Assembly (NCBI RefSeq): GCF_007830295.1
Contig: NZ_VLKC01000001.1
Location: forward strand, 205,773-269,772
Length of the DNA: 64,000 nt
Direction: 5' to 3'
Source of the DNA: Sporomusa sp. KB1
GTDB taxonomy: Bacteria > Bacillota > Negativicutes > Sporomusales > Sporomusaceae
Shown here: positions 16,864 through 25,559 of the stretch, piece by piece
How positions within the stretch are numbered: the first letter of the stretch is position 1
Layout of the letters: each line of letters opens with the position of its first letter
Notes under the pieces: generated by a model
The model's input: only the letters and a program-made list of their open reading frames with translations
What the model was told of the DNA's origin: nothing
The model's database searches: none
Made by a program: the position numbers and the translations under genes

Positions 16864-16935
16864 TTAACTTCTTTCTTCCGGACTTACAATTAAAGTTCTG
16901 TCTAGACCATTACTATTTAAAATCTTTTTTAGCAT
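16864..16935 (-). pseudogene. 23-codon remnant duplicating the N terminus of the aldehyde oxidoreductase
   Basis: A frame with an excellent AAAGGAGGAC site reads MLKKILNSNGLDRTLIVSPE and ends at TAA after 23 codons, 13 bases before the real gene. It matches the first residues of the following protein (MQKKILKINGVARTLIVDPD) at most positions. It is therefore either the stump of a tandem paralogue or a duplicated 5' end now acting as a translated leader. Confidence 0.75.
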
Positions 16936-17038
16936 GCTTTGTCCTCCTTTTGGCTATCGAGTCCTTAACGACTTATTTAGTTTTTTCCAACATTGGTTGC
17001 CCTATACACGATATAGATAAAGTAAGATTGTTCATCAC

Positions 17039-18064
17039 CTAACTGCCTTTACCAAAAGTGCAATGAGGGTATTGGCACAGATCACAATTGAGACAGTATC
17101 CCCCATGCGCCAGGTGAGTAATGTCTTTCCGGGTAATTGCTTCTCCTGCTAAAATACGAGGAACAAGCAAATCAAATATTGTTGTTTTGTGATACATCAC
17201 GCAACCGGGTAAACCTAATACTGGAATATCGCCGATACGGGCAAGCATAAACATCGACCCCGGAAGTACTGGTGCTCCGTAAGAAATGACATAGCCACCG
17301 GCCTCTTTAATTCCCGCCGGGGTTACGTCATCCGGATCAACCGACATCCCGCCGGTGGTTATAATCATTTCGGCCCCTTCTTTGATTAACGTTCGGATGG
17401 ACTCAGAAATCATCGTAACATTATCATCAGAAAAGATCTGCCGCAAAATTTGACTGCCTAATTCCGTTATTTTTCTCTGTATAACCGGGCCAAACTGATC
17501 TTGTATGCGCCCATGATAAACCTCGCTGCCGGTGGTAACGACTCCTACCTTTAGCGATCTTAGCGGCTTGATCTCCACGATTGGAAAAAATGCCTCACCT
17601 ATTTTTTCCACATTACGTATTTTGTCAGTATTAATTACCAGCGGAACAACCCGGCTGCCGGCAACAGCATCTCCGGAGCCAACCATCTGATTTGAATGTA
17701 TGGTAGCCAGCACTATTTCATCAATGTCGTTAATTTTTTCTAATGCACTGGTATTAATTTTTAACAGACCCGCCATTTTCGCTCTAAGTTCAACCTTGCC
17801 TTCCTCTGGCTCTGTCAAGGTAATACCTTGGCCGGCAGCGGCTTTAGCGATTCTAATTGCCGCGTCATTTTCATGTAAGGCATTCTCATTTACTTCCCAG
17901 ACATATAGGTGCTCTTTCCCTAAATTCAGTAGTTTAGGTATGTCCTCGCGCTTTACTACATGACCTTTTTTGAATGCCCGGCCTTTTGGCTTGCCGGGAA
18001 CGATCTCTGTAATGTCATGACATAATATCATACCTTCCGCTTCGTATACTGATACGGCTTTCAT
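17039..18064 (-). CDS. Molybdopterin-binding protein (MoeA/MoaB-like domain) with C-terminal Cys cluster
   Basis: A 341-residue protein. Residues about 170-320 contain the MoeA/MogA-type domain: LKVGVVTTGSEVYHGRIQD, then MIITTGGMSVDPDDVTPAGI and PVLGLPGCVMYHKTTIFDLL. The C terminus carries five closely spaced cysteines (CLNCDLCQYPHCTFGK), likely a metal or Fe-S site. The first half resembles proteins found beside xanthine-dehydrogenase-family genes and may help load or select cofactor for the Mop enzyme downstream. ATG 18064 has an AAGGAG site. It is too short and divergent to be MoeA itself. The maturation role is inferred from location. Confidence 0.82.
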   Translation of the reverse strand: MKAVSVYEAEGMILCHDITEIVPGKPKGRAFKKGHVVKREDIPKLLNLGKEHLYVWEVNENALHENDAAIRIAKAAAGQGITLTEPEEGKVELRAKMAGLLKINTSALEKINDIDEIVLATIHSNQMVGSGDAVAGSRVVPLVINTDKIRNVEKIGEAFFPIVEIKPLRSLKVGVVTTGSEVYHGRIQDQFGPVIQRKITELGSQILRQIFSDDNVTMISESIRTLIKEGAEMIITTGGMSVDPDDVTPAGIKEAGGYVISYGAPVLPGSMFMLARIGDIPVLGLPGCVMYHKTTIFDLLVPRILAGEAITRKDITHLAHGGYCLNCDLCQYPHCTFGKGS

Positions 18065-18230
18065 CCGCTCAACTCCTTATATTATGAAAGTACCTGGCAT
18101 AAGCTGTACTATATTTATAGATAAAAAGGCAAAGTGCAACAACTGGCACTTTACACAATGGTTATAATTCTCAATTGAGATGTTATTTATGCTGATTCAT
18201 GTATGCCACATAAAGCGCTTGTTTTTCATG

Positions 18231-18647
18231 CTAATCAACGGGTAACGATACATTTATGTATTTATACAAGCAAAAGAGAACTAGCCTGTATCCAAGCCAG
18301 TTCTCTTTCGTAAAGAAGAAATTAGAATCGTCGTCCTCGCTGCCAGAACCGTTATCTTCCACATGATACTCAACTCCATCAGCTTGCACTGATTGGATGT
18401 TGGCTGAATAGTTGCCCGAACCGGCAGGAGCAATAGGGTCGTCAACTGACGATTGCCATAGGTCAGCCGGATTCAACCGATCCGTCAGATTCGGAGGAGT
18501 ATTGTCCCCAGTTCGGCGGTCCTGATTGCTAGTGCCGGTCTGAGTGTCTGCTTGCTCGGTGGTTTGCTGAGCCGCAGCAGCCTGTTGCGTGGCAGCTTCC
18601 ACGGTAGCCTGTTTCGTCGCTTCCGCAGCAGTCTGGGCGGCGGCCAA
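18231..18647 (-). pseudogene. C-terminal fragment of a second TpsA-type exoprotein
   Basis: The segment LWQSSVDD..GNYSANIQSVQADGVEYHVEDN..EDDDS matches the extreme C terminus of the intact TpsA at 27341-30811 (LWQVSSGD..YSADITAVQADGVEYQLEDA..EDDDSKGKK), and the preceding Ala/Gln/Thr-rich stretch also corresponds. The upstream secretion and repeat domains are missing; a stop lies 12 bases before the first usable codon. The original stop has also been lost, and the frame runs on through a terminator hairpin. It is a decayed 3' remnant, not a functional gene. Confidence 0.75.
18272..18308 (-). terminator. Terminator hairpin of the TpsA remnant
   Basis: Arms 18272-18286 and 18296-18308 (AAAGAGAACTGGC on the minus strand and its complement), minus-strand tail TTTTGC. 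It lies inside the run-on reading frame of the remnant. Confidence 0.65.
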
Positions 18648-18685
18648 GTCGCCCCCTCAGGTCTTTTTACGACAGCCCGGCAAAA

Positions 18686-18958
18686 TCAGTCGGCGACAAA
18701 TCTCACGGCGATCACCATATCGAGGTCATTGTCAAACGACGGCTTCTCAAACGGCGCACTGACCCGCGCCGCTTTCAGCGGGCTCGCGTCCAGGGCGCTT
18801 TTTCTCACCCGTAGCGAGTTTTCCTGGATATCTCCCACCGCGGTGATGGTAAAGGCGATGACCGGACTGCCTTTTTTCCGATACATTCCAGATGGCCCTG
18901 GATTTGTTTTGTCACTCTCGCGACGTACTGCCGCAGGATGGCTATGCCGTGGGATCAT
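18686..18958 (-). pseudogene. Broken TonB C-terminal domain
   Basis: The frame to 18686 reads VIAFTITAVGDIQENSLRV, KAARVSAPFEKP and DMVIAVRFVAD, matching the C-terminal domain of TonB at 25560-26249 (TIAFTITSAGDIKGNSLRV, ESAQVSAPFEEP, DIAIAVSFNVERF). A second frame over about 18885-18940 gives LRQYVARVTKQIQGHLECIG, matching the segment just before (LQQYMARVARKVRGNL). The two pieces are joined by a frameshift with loss of the YPQEARGNGMKG region. The proline-rich and transmembrane parts are missing. Confidence 0.75.
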
Positions 18959-19009
18959 TATTGGCCCGGAGCAGGTATCAGCCGATAGGACACAAATGCC
19001 CCGCTTATT

Positions 19010-20230
19010 TTACTCCTTTTTGGGGTTGAAGTTATGATCGCGGATTAACTGATCCACAACGCTGTTAACATAGCTAGCGTTGATGAAACGGGTGCATTCA
19101 AATTGTCTGTCGGTGTTTTTGTGCCGCGGGCACCAGGAGAAGTCGGTATGCTCAAACTCGATGGTGCTGTCGTTCCAGCAGCCATTACAAACATGGTAAT
19201 TGATAATGCGGTATGGTGTGTAAAATTCATCGCTAGGCAGGCTGAAGCCGCTGATCATAGCCACCGGCTTGCCAACCGCCCAGGCCAACCAGGACAGGCC
19301 GCTGGAGAGACCGATGAAAAAGTCGGCATGATAGAGAAGATCGACCCGCTGTGATAGCGGTAACGTCCCGGTAAAATCCTCAGCACCATGAGGGATGGTG
19401 TTCCAACGGCTGCCGGCGCCGTGGCAATTTTCCCTGTCAATGCACAGTACGCGATAACCTTTGCTCTTGAGATGTTTAATAACCTCTAGCCAACCGTTGC
19501 CGTTGTTCCAATATTTGGCCTGGCTGCTGGACTGGGTGGCAATACAAACATAGGGCTCTGCAATGGTTCTTTCCAAGTTGTGTGGCAAAATCCTAGGGCG
19601 AAGCTCTTCCACCGGCAAACCGAGCAGGTAGGGAATGGTTTTCTGCAGCCCGACGATGCGCCAGTCCACCGGCTGGTGCACACGGTCATCACAAGGAAAG
19701 AATATGCCCATGTAATAAGAAGCGTAAACTTCGGGGGGACGCTCGTCAGGACTTATGAAGTTTAGTTCCGGGTAAGCGGGGCGAAACAGATCGGCCAGTT
19801 CGGGGGCCATGGCGCAGTAAACCTCGCAATCATGTTTGTATTTAAAGGCCTGGGCATAAGGAAACCAGGCAATGATGTCGCCCAGAGTGCCAACCGGATA
19901 TTTGATGAGAACTTTTTTTCCTGACAAGTTCATGTCATGGCGTAGTATCAGTTTATCGTCCAGGTAGATTTCCAGGCCAAAATTGACGTAATATTTTTTG
20001 GTGCTGGTAACCAAAACATTATCTGCGCTAGTATCATAGAGGGTGACAAAGGTATCGCGGTCGGTGATTTTGACGCGCCAGTTGCCTGACGGGACTTGGA
20101 CGCGAGCTCCGTAATTAAAGTCGAACTCTAATCCGCTAACGTCAGTTTTGCAAGTGAGCGGACCGGCGTCAAAGACTACGTAGGGTTTCTTGGCTGGCTG
20201 GGAGGGTGTTCCTTCTTGCGTTTGGTTCAT
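19010..20230 (-). CDS. TibC/Aah-type autotransporter O-heptosyltransferase
   Basis: A 406-residue protein resembling the bacterial autotransporter heptosyltransferases (TibC, Aah), which attach heptose to serines of AIDA-type passengers in the cytoplasm before export. Visible are the N-terminal beta-barrel-like region (VPSGNWRVKITDRDTFVTLY), the GT9-like core (VLIKYPVGTLGDIIAWFPYA, FIGLSSGLSWLAWAVGKPV), and the C-terminal four-cysteine finger (HVCNGCW..FSWC..QFEC), which binds iron in TibC. ATG 20230 follows an AAGGAGAG site; the GTG at 20260 has none. It lies downstream of the autotransporter on the same strand, the expected partner arrangement. Target and sugar are inferred from the family. 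Confidence 0.9.
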   Translation of the reverse strand: MNQTQEGTPSQPAKKPYVVFDAGPLTCKTDVSGLEFDFNYGARVQVPSGNWRVKITDRDTFVTLYDTSADNVLVTSTKKYYVNFGLEIYLDDKLILRHDMNLSGKKVLIKYPVGTLGDIIAWFPYAQAFKYKHDCEVYCAMAPELADLFRPAYPELNFISPDERPPEVYASYYMGIFFPCDDRVHQPVDWRIVGLQKTIPYLLGLPVEELRPRILPHNLERTIAEPYVCIATQSSSQAKYWNNGNGWLEVIKHLKSKGYRVLCIDRENCHGAGSRWNTIPHGAEDFTGTLPLSQRVDLLYHADFFIGLSSGLSWLAWAVGKPVAMISGFSLPSDEFYTPYRIINYHVCNGCWNDSTIEFEHTDFSWCPRHKNTDRQFECTRFINASYVNSVVDQLIRDHNFNPKKE

Positions 20231-20416
20231 GAATAGTTCTTCTCTCCTTTTATCAAGCACTAGATTTATTCAACTCAATAATGTTATTGCGAGACCTTTT
20301 TTCTGATCATTTTAAAAAAACCGGTGGAGAATGAAAAGATGATAGTGCGAAAATTACTATTTGTGCCGCAAGCGAAGCGGCACAAGGGAGGCGTTTATGT
20401 TATTCATGCAAAACAA

Positions 20417-20451
20417 GAGACTGTAACAGCTAGTTATTCTGTTACGGTCTC
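20417..20451 (-). terminator. Hairpin between autotransporter and heptosyltransferase
   Basis: Arms 20417-20429 and 20439-20451 (GAGACTGTAACAG and near-perfect complement), about 105 bases behind the autotransporter stop. No long T run, so it may attenuate rather than fully stop transcription into the heptosyltransferase gene. Confidence 0.55.
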
Positions 20452-20557
20452 CTGCGTTGTTATAGAGTTGTATGGGGATTCTCTGCGTCTAAACCTTTTA
20501 TTGGAGCTGCGAAATGCCGGTTATACTCCGGCCACTTTGCGTCTCAACTCTGTTGAA

Positions 20558-23500
20558 CTAAAAACCCCATCTGACTCCCAGATTAACCCGCCAGGGGGTT
20601 TTCACTTTCTCGCCGGTAGTGCGGCTTATTTCCATGTAGCTATTGGTATTGTCTTTCAACTGCCTGGTCAGTCCCAAGGCAAACTCCAGCCAATTTTGTT
20701 TCAGATCTTGCTCCAATGTGACCGCGCCCAAATTGTTGGTCGACATGGTAACCCTGGACTTGGCGCTTAATTCCCGGAAAATCGAGGCTTTGGCATATAA
20801 ATTGCTATTGCCAAGACTTCTGCCTGCCGACAGACCCAGGCGGCCAATGACGGAGTTCATGGCGTCGTGGTTGACGCTGGTGCTGTCGCTGGTCGTATAG
20901 TTGGCCGAACTGATGCGCCCGAGTATAACCTCGGCCTGCGGTTCGACATACCAGCCGCCGGGGAGCGCTTTGCGGTAGCCGTATTCAGCCGACGCACTGG
21001 TACCCCAGTTATGGTAGCTGCCGCTGACTTTTGTCTGCGCGGAATTGTTGAGGTAGCTGTCATAGCTGGTATTCAGGCGTCCTTGTTTGACAACCAGGTC
21101 GAGGTAATGCCCCTTGTCGCCCAGCCAGGTGGCGTAAGCTCCTACACTCAGGCTGGTAGAGTCGCCTTCGCCACGGGAGAGGGTGTTGTTGGCGTCAGTG
21201 AACCCTACGGTGTAGCCGGCGTGCCAGGTGCGCCCGCTCATTTGGACGACCTTGTCATGACCATACTGGAAACTGGTGTATTTCTGGGTGGCGCGGCGGT
21301 CTTCCAGGCCGGTCATTTCATGTTCGCCTTTATAGATACGGACCCAGTCGCCAGGGTTGACGTCTTTGTTTCTGAGCTCGCCCATACGGCTGTTCAGACA
21401 GTTGTTTTCCCACCGCCAGAGCATGAGATTGCCGGCTGCCATACCGGAGGCGGTGTACGCTGTTTCACTGGAGCCGTTTTGGGTCAGTCCGGTGATTGAC
21501 CAGTTGGTACCCTGCGCGTCGGCTTCGAGCGTGGGAGTATAACGGTAAGCGCCGTATTCGGTGGAAACTGCTGTAAAGGTTGTCCCATCCGCCACGTGGG
21601 CAAAGGAGGCGGAAACGCCGTTGATGCTGCTGCCGGTGTCATAGAGCGGGTCGTAGGCTACCTGCAGGGTATGCTGGGCCGTGCCGCTGGTAATGGCAAT
21701 CTGGTCGGCCTGGCTGTTGGCCAGGTCGGTATTAATGATAAAGCTGGCCGCGCCGGAAAGACTGTTGATGGTCAGGCTGTGCCCGACCGTTTTATCAAGG
21801 GCAGCGCCCTTTTGCAGGCTGGCAACGGTATTGCTTGTGAGATTGAAGGTGCCGCCGTTGACAACCGCTTGGTCGATGATATAACTGCCGAGGCCCCGCA
21901 ATTGGACGGTAGCGTCATCCAGCACGGTTTGGCCGGAAAGAACCGCGCCGTTTGACATTAATACTATGCGGCCACCGCTGGTGGCAGTCGTATCGGTCAC
22001 GATAGCGCCACTATATACATACTGAGCGCCGCCATTGACGGTAGTGTCGCTGGCGCTGCCGCCTCTGTATACAGTCTGATTACCGTCACTGTTGATAATT
22101 GTATCGTCAGCGCTGCCGCCGTTGTTTACATACTGCACCCCGCCGCTGTTGACGACGGTGCCGCCGGCGCTGCCGCCGCTGTTCACATATTGGGTGCCGT
22201 CACTGTTGATGATAGTTTCACTGGCGCTGCCGCCGTTGAACACCTCCTGAATACCCGCGCTGTTGACGACGGTATTGCTGGTATTGCCGCCGCTGTTCAC
22301 ATACTGAATACCGACGTTAACGGTCGTGTCGCCGGCGCTGCCGAACACCTGCTGAATACCGCCGGAAGATACTGTCGTAGAGCCGGCAATGCCGCCGCTG
22401 TACACAATCTCCACCCCGCCGTTATTGACGGTCGTGCCGCTGGCGCTGCCGTACACATACTGCACCCCGCCGCCATTGACGGTGGTATTGATTGCGCTGT
22501 GGCCGTTTCTGTTTAGAACAGTCAAAGTGCCGCCGCTGTTTAAAGTGATGTTCTGGGCAGTACCGTGGATAATACTGACATCCGGGTCGGTTGTTGTCAG
22601 CGTGGCTCCCGTATCGGCAACTAACCCATAGCCTTCCGCCAGGTTTGTATCGAGGGAGCTGCCGCCGTCGGAAATATTAAGGCTGCCGCCGGAAGACACT
22701 GTCGTATCGTTGGCGGCGCCGCCGGAGGAAATGGTAAGTTTGCCGCCGGAAGATACTATCGTATCGTTGGCGCTGTGGCTGTTTAGAACAGTCAGATTAC
22801 CTCCGCTGTATAAAGTAATGTTCTGGGCAGTGCCGCTTCTAATATAGACATTCGGGTCGGTTGCTGTCAGCGTGGCTCCCGTATTGGCAATTAACGCATA
22901 GCCTTCCGCCAGGGTGGCATTGGTGACGCTGCCGCCGGATATAATGTTAAGTGTGCCGCCGGAAGATACTGTCGTATAGCTGGCGCTGCCGCCGTTGGAA
23001 ACAGTCTGAGTACCGCCGCTGTTGATGGTCGTGTCAATGGCGCTGGCACGGTTAACCACAATCTGAGTACCGCCGTTGAGGACGGTATTGACCGCACTGC
23101 CGCCGCTGGACACACGCATCGTACCGCCGTTGATGGTCGTGTCAATGGCGCTGTGGGAGGCAGCCACATTCAGAGCGCCGCCGTCGTTTAAAGTAATGCC
23201 CTGGGCAGTGCCGCTGCTAATATAGACATTCGAGTCGGTTGTTGTCAGCGTGGCGTTCGTAGTGGCACTCAGAATATAGCCTTCATTCAAGGTTGCACTG
23301 GTGACGCTGCCTTTGGAAACAATATTAAGTGTGCCACCGGAAGATACTGTCGTATAGCTGGCGCTGCCGCTGTTAGCCACAGTCTGAATGCCGGTGGCAT
23401 TAACGGTCGTGCTGGTGGCGCTGGCGCCGGCGGCCACAGTTTGAGTGCCGCTGTTAATGACGGTATTGACCGCGCTGCCGCTCACAGTCATAGTACCACC

Positions 23501-25498
23501 CTTATTAATAGTCGTGTTGCTGGCGCTGTGGCCGCTAGACACAGTCAGAGCGCCGCCGCTGTTTAAAGTAATGTTCTGGGCAATGCCGCCGCTGATATAG
23601 ACATTCGGGTCGGTTGTTGTCAGCGTGGCTCCCGTAGTGCCGCTTAAGATATAGCCGTCATTCAGCGTTGTATCAAGGGCGCTGGCGTTGCCGATAAGGG
23701 TAAGCCGGCCTCCGCCATTGACGACGGTATCGGCGGCGCTGCCGCCGCTGGACACAGTCAGAGTGCCGCTGCTGTTGATTGTTGTATTGACGGCGGTATG
23801 GCCGGTCAGAACAGCCAGAGCGCCTGCAGTCAGAATACCGCTGTTTAAAGTAATGTTCTGGGCAATGCCGCCGCTGATATAGGCATTCGGGTCGGTTGTT
23901 GTCAGCGTGGCTCCCGTAGTGCCGCTCACCAGAATATAGCCGGCATTCAGAGTTGTATCAATGGCACTGGCGCCGGCAAGAATGGTAAGTTTGCCGCCGG
24001 AAGATACTGTCGTATCGGTGGCAGTGCCGGACACAGTCAGAGCTCCGCCGCTGTTGACAGTGGTATTGACCGCGCTGTCGCCGCTTAGGACAGTCAGAGC
24101 GCCAGTGTCGCTGTTTAAAGTAATGTTCTGGGCAACGCTGCCGCTGATATAGACATTCGGGTCGGTTGTTGTCAGCGTGGCTCCGGTAGTGCCACTCCGC
24201 AGAACATAGCCTGCATTCAGGGTTGCATCGGTTACGCTGCCGCCGGAGGAAATGATAAGTATGCCGCCGGAATTCACTGTCGCAGAGCTGGCGCTGCCGT
24301 CGCTCTTCACATACAGAAAACCGGAGCTATTGATGACGGTATTGACCGCGCTGTCGCCGCTTAGAACAGTCAGAGCGCCGCCGCCGTATAAAGTAATGTT
24401 CTGGGCAGTGCCGCCGCTGATATAGACATTCGGGTCGGTTGTTGTCAGCGTGGCTCCCGTATCGGCAACTAACCCATAGCCTTCCGCCAGGTTTGTATCG
24501 AGGGAGCTGCCGCCGGAGGCAATATTAAGGCTGCCGGCGGAATTCACTGTTGTATAGCTGGCGCTGCCGCCACTGTTCACAATCTGCGAACTGCCACTAT
24601 TGATGGTCGTGCCGCTGGCGCTGCCGTCGCTGCACACAATCTGCTTACCGCCGCTGCCGACGATCGTGTCGTAGGCGATGCCACCGCTGTTCACAGACTG
24701 ACTGGCATAAAATGCGTCGAGAATTGTGCCGTAGGCGACGCCGCCGTTGTTTACATTCTGAATACCGCCGCCGGGGTTGGCGACGAGGGTGATGGTGGTA
24801 TAGTTCGTGCTGCCGCCATCGTTTACAGTTTGGGTACCGCCGCTGATGGTGGTATTGACGGCTGTGCCACCGCTGTTGACATTCTGAATACCGTAGTCGC
24901 TAATGATGGTACCGGAGGCGATGCCGCCGTTTATATATTGGGTAGTGCCGATACCTCTGATGATGGTATTGGACACAAAGCCGCCGCCGTTGACATACTG
25001 GATGCCTCTAAGGTTGATGACAGTATCGGTCGCACTGCCGCCGCTGTTTACGTTTTGAACACCGCCGCCGTTGATGGTGGTATAGTTCGTGCTGCCGCCA
25101 TCATTTACAGTTTGGGTACCGCCGCTGCTGACGATGGTACCGGACGCGCTGCCGCCGCTGTTGACATTCTGAGTGCCGCCGCTGTTGACAGTGTCGCCAT
25201 AGGCGGGAGTATTATCGTTGGCCGGTTCTACATCTTTCGTTTCCCCGGCATTAATTGTTTGCGCATAGGCGGTGCTGAAGAACAAGCGGTTCAGCAACTG
25301 GCCGGTGCCGTTGAAGCTGGTGACCAGGTTCCGGCCCATTTCGCCCTGCAGGGGCGCAGGCAGGGCGGCGGCCGGCGACGCCGCCGTTAAAGCAACGATT
25401 GGCATGACGTTGCTGAAAGCGTTGACCAATGCCATAGCCACCGCCAGGCTTTTTTGCCGGTTTTGCTTTTGCAGTTGTTTTTTGATTTTTTTTGACAC
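20558..25498 (-). CDS. AIDA-I/TibA-type self-associating autotransporter (type Va)
   Basis: A 1646-residue surface protein. Residues 1-85 form an extended leader (Lys/Gln-rich start, hydrophobic core, AYAQT cleavage region). Residues about 95-1330 are a passenger of about 19-residue AIDA strand-loop-strand repeats such as VNSGGTQNVNSGGSASGTI. Within it a longer unit containing GATLTTTDPNVYISGGTAQN recurs seven times. Residues about 1370-1646 are an autotransporter beta-barrel (MLWRWENNCLNSRMGELR onward) ending in the aromatic GVRWGF. Repeat serines and threonines are the likely heptosylation sites. Start is GTG behind AAGGAG. The region is GC-rich and strongly repetitive; repeat number may vary between strains or be misassembled. 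Confidence 0.93.
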   Translation of the reverse strand: MSKKIKKQLQKQNRQKSLAVAMALVNAFSNVMPIVALTAASPAAALPAPLQGEMGRNLVTSFNGTGQLLNRLFFSTAYAQTINAGETKDVEPANDNTPAYGDTVNSGGTQNVNSGGSASGTIVSSGGTQTVNDGGSTNYTTINGGGVQNVNSGGSATDTVINLRGIQYVNGGGFVSNTIIRGIGTTQYINGGIASGTIISDYGIQNVNSGGTAVNTTISGGTQTVNDGGSTNYTTITLVANPGGGIQNVNNGGVAYGTILDAFYASQSVNSGGIAYDTIVGSGGKQIVCSDGSASGTTINSGSSQIVNSGGSASYTTVNSAGSLNIASGGSSLDTNLAEGYGLVADTGATLTTTDPNVYISGGTAQNITLYGGGALTVLSGDSAVNTVINSSGFLYVKSDGSASSATVNSGGILIISSGGSVTDATLNAGYVLRSGTTGATLTTTDPNVYISGSVAQNITLNSDTGALTVLSGDSAVNTTVNSGGALTVSGTATDTTVSSGGKLTILAGASAIDTTLNAGYILVSGTTGATLTTTDPNAYISGGIAQNITLNSGILTAGALAVLTGHTAVNTTINSSGTLTVSSGGSAADTVVNGGGRLTLIGNASALDTTLNDGYILSGTTGATLTTTDPNVYISGGIAQNITLNSGGALTVSSGHSASNTTINKGGTMTVSGSAVNTVINSGTQTVAAGASATSTTVNATGIQTVANSGSASYTTVSSGGTLNIVSKGSVTSATLNEGYILSATTNATLTTTDSNVYISSGTAQGITLNDGGALNVAASHSAIDTTINGGTMRVSSGGSAVNTVLNGGTQIVVNRASAIDTTINSGGTQTVSNGGSASYTTVSSGGTLNIISGGSVTNATLAEGYALIANTGATLTATDPNVYIRSGTAQNITLYSGGNLTVLNSHSANDTIVSSGGKLTISSGGAANDTTVSSGGSLNISDGGSSLDTNLAEGYGLVADTGATLTTTDPDVSIIHGTAQNITLNSGGTLTVLNRNGHSAINTTVNGGGVQYVYGSASGTTVNNGGVEIVYSGGIAGSTTVSSGGIQQVFGSAGDTTVNVGIQYVNSGGNTSNTVVNSAGIQEVFNGGSASETIINSDGTQYVNSGGSAGGTVVNSGGVQYVNNGGSADDTIINSDGNQTVYRGGSASDTTVNGGAQYVYSGAIVTDTTATSGGRIVLMSNGAVLSGQTVLDDATVQLRGLGSYIIDQAVVNGGTFNLTSNTVASLQKGAALDKTVGHSLTINSLSGAASFIINTDLANSQADQIAITSGTAQHTLQVAYDPLYDTGSSINGVSASFAHVADGTTFTAVSTEYGAYRYTPTLEADAQGTNWSITGLTQNGSSETAYTASGMAAGNLMLWRWENNCLNSRMGELRNKDVNPGDWVRIYKGEHEMTGLEDRRATQKYTSFQYGHDKVVQMSGRTWHAGYTVGFTDANNTLSRGEGDSTSLSVGAYATWLGDKGHYLDLVVKQGRLNTSYDSYLNNSAQTKVSGSYHNWGTSASAEYGYRKALPGGWYVEPQAEVILGRISSANYTTSDSTSVNHDAMNSVIGRLGLSAGRSLGNSNLYAKASIFRELSAKSRVTMSTNNLGAVTLEQDLKQNWLEFALGLTRQLKDNTNSYMEISRTTGEKVKTPWRVNLGVRWGF

Positions 25499-25499
25499 T

Positions 25500-25540
25500 G
25501 CTTATTTCACTCCTTTTCTTGGCCTGAAGTTATAACCGTC
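25500..25540 (-). other. Remnant of a heptosyltransferase 3' end before the autotransporter
   Basis: The minus strand just before the autotransporter reads DGYNFRPRKGVK-stop over an AAAAGGAGTGAAATAAGC ribosome region. The end of the heptosyltransferase gene at 19010 reads RDHNFNPKKE-stop over AAAAAGGAGTAAAATAAGC. The resemblance in both coding tail and leader suggests a recombination scar. Confidence 0.5.
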
Positions 25541-25559
25541 CGACCTCAATCGGCGCACT

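Noticed and set aside
20324-20770. 148-codon plus-strand frame at the end of the autotransporter gene
   Set aside because: Overlaps the conserved beta-barrel end on the other strand and a terminator hairpin; composition follows the antisense gene.
22000-25200. Regular DNA repeats that at first sight suggest a CRISPR array
   Set aside because: The repeats are in frame, encode the 19-residue AIDA motif and have no unique spacers of constant length.
20867-25390. Many plus-strand frames across the autotransporter
   Set aside because: Antisense reflections of GC-rich repeats; low-complexity Val/Ala/Pro/Gly products without ribosome sites.
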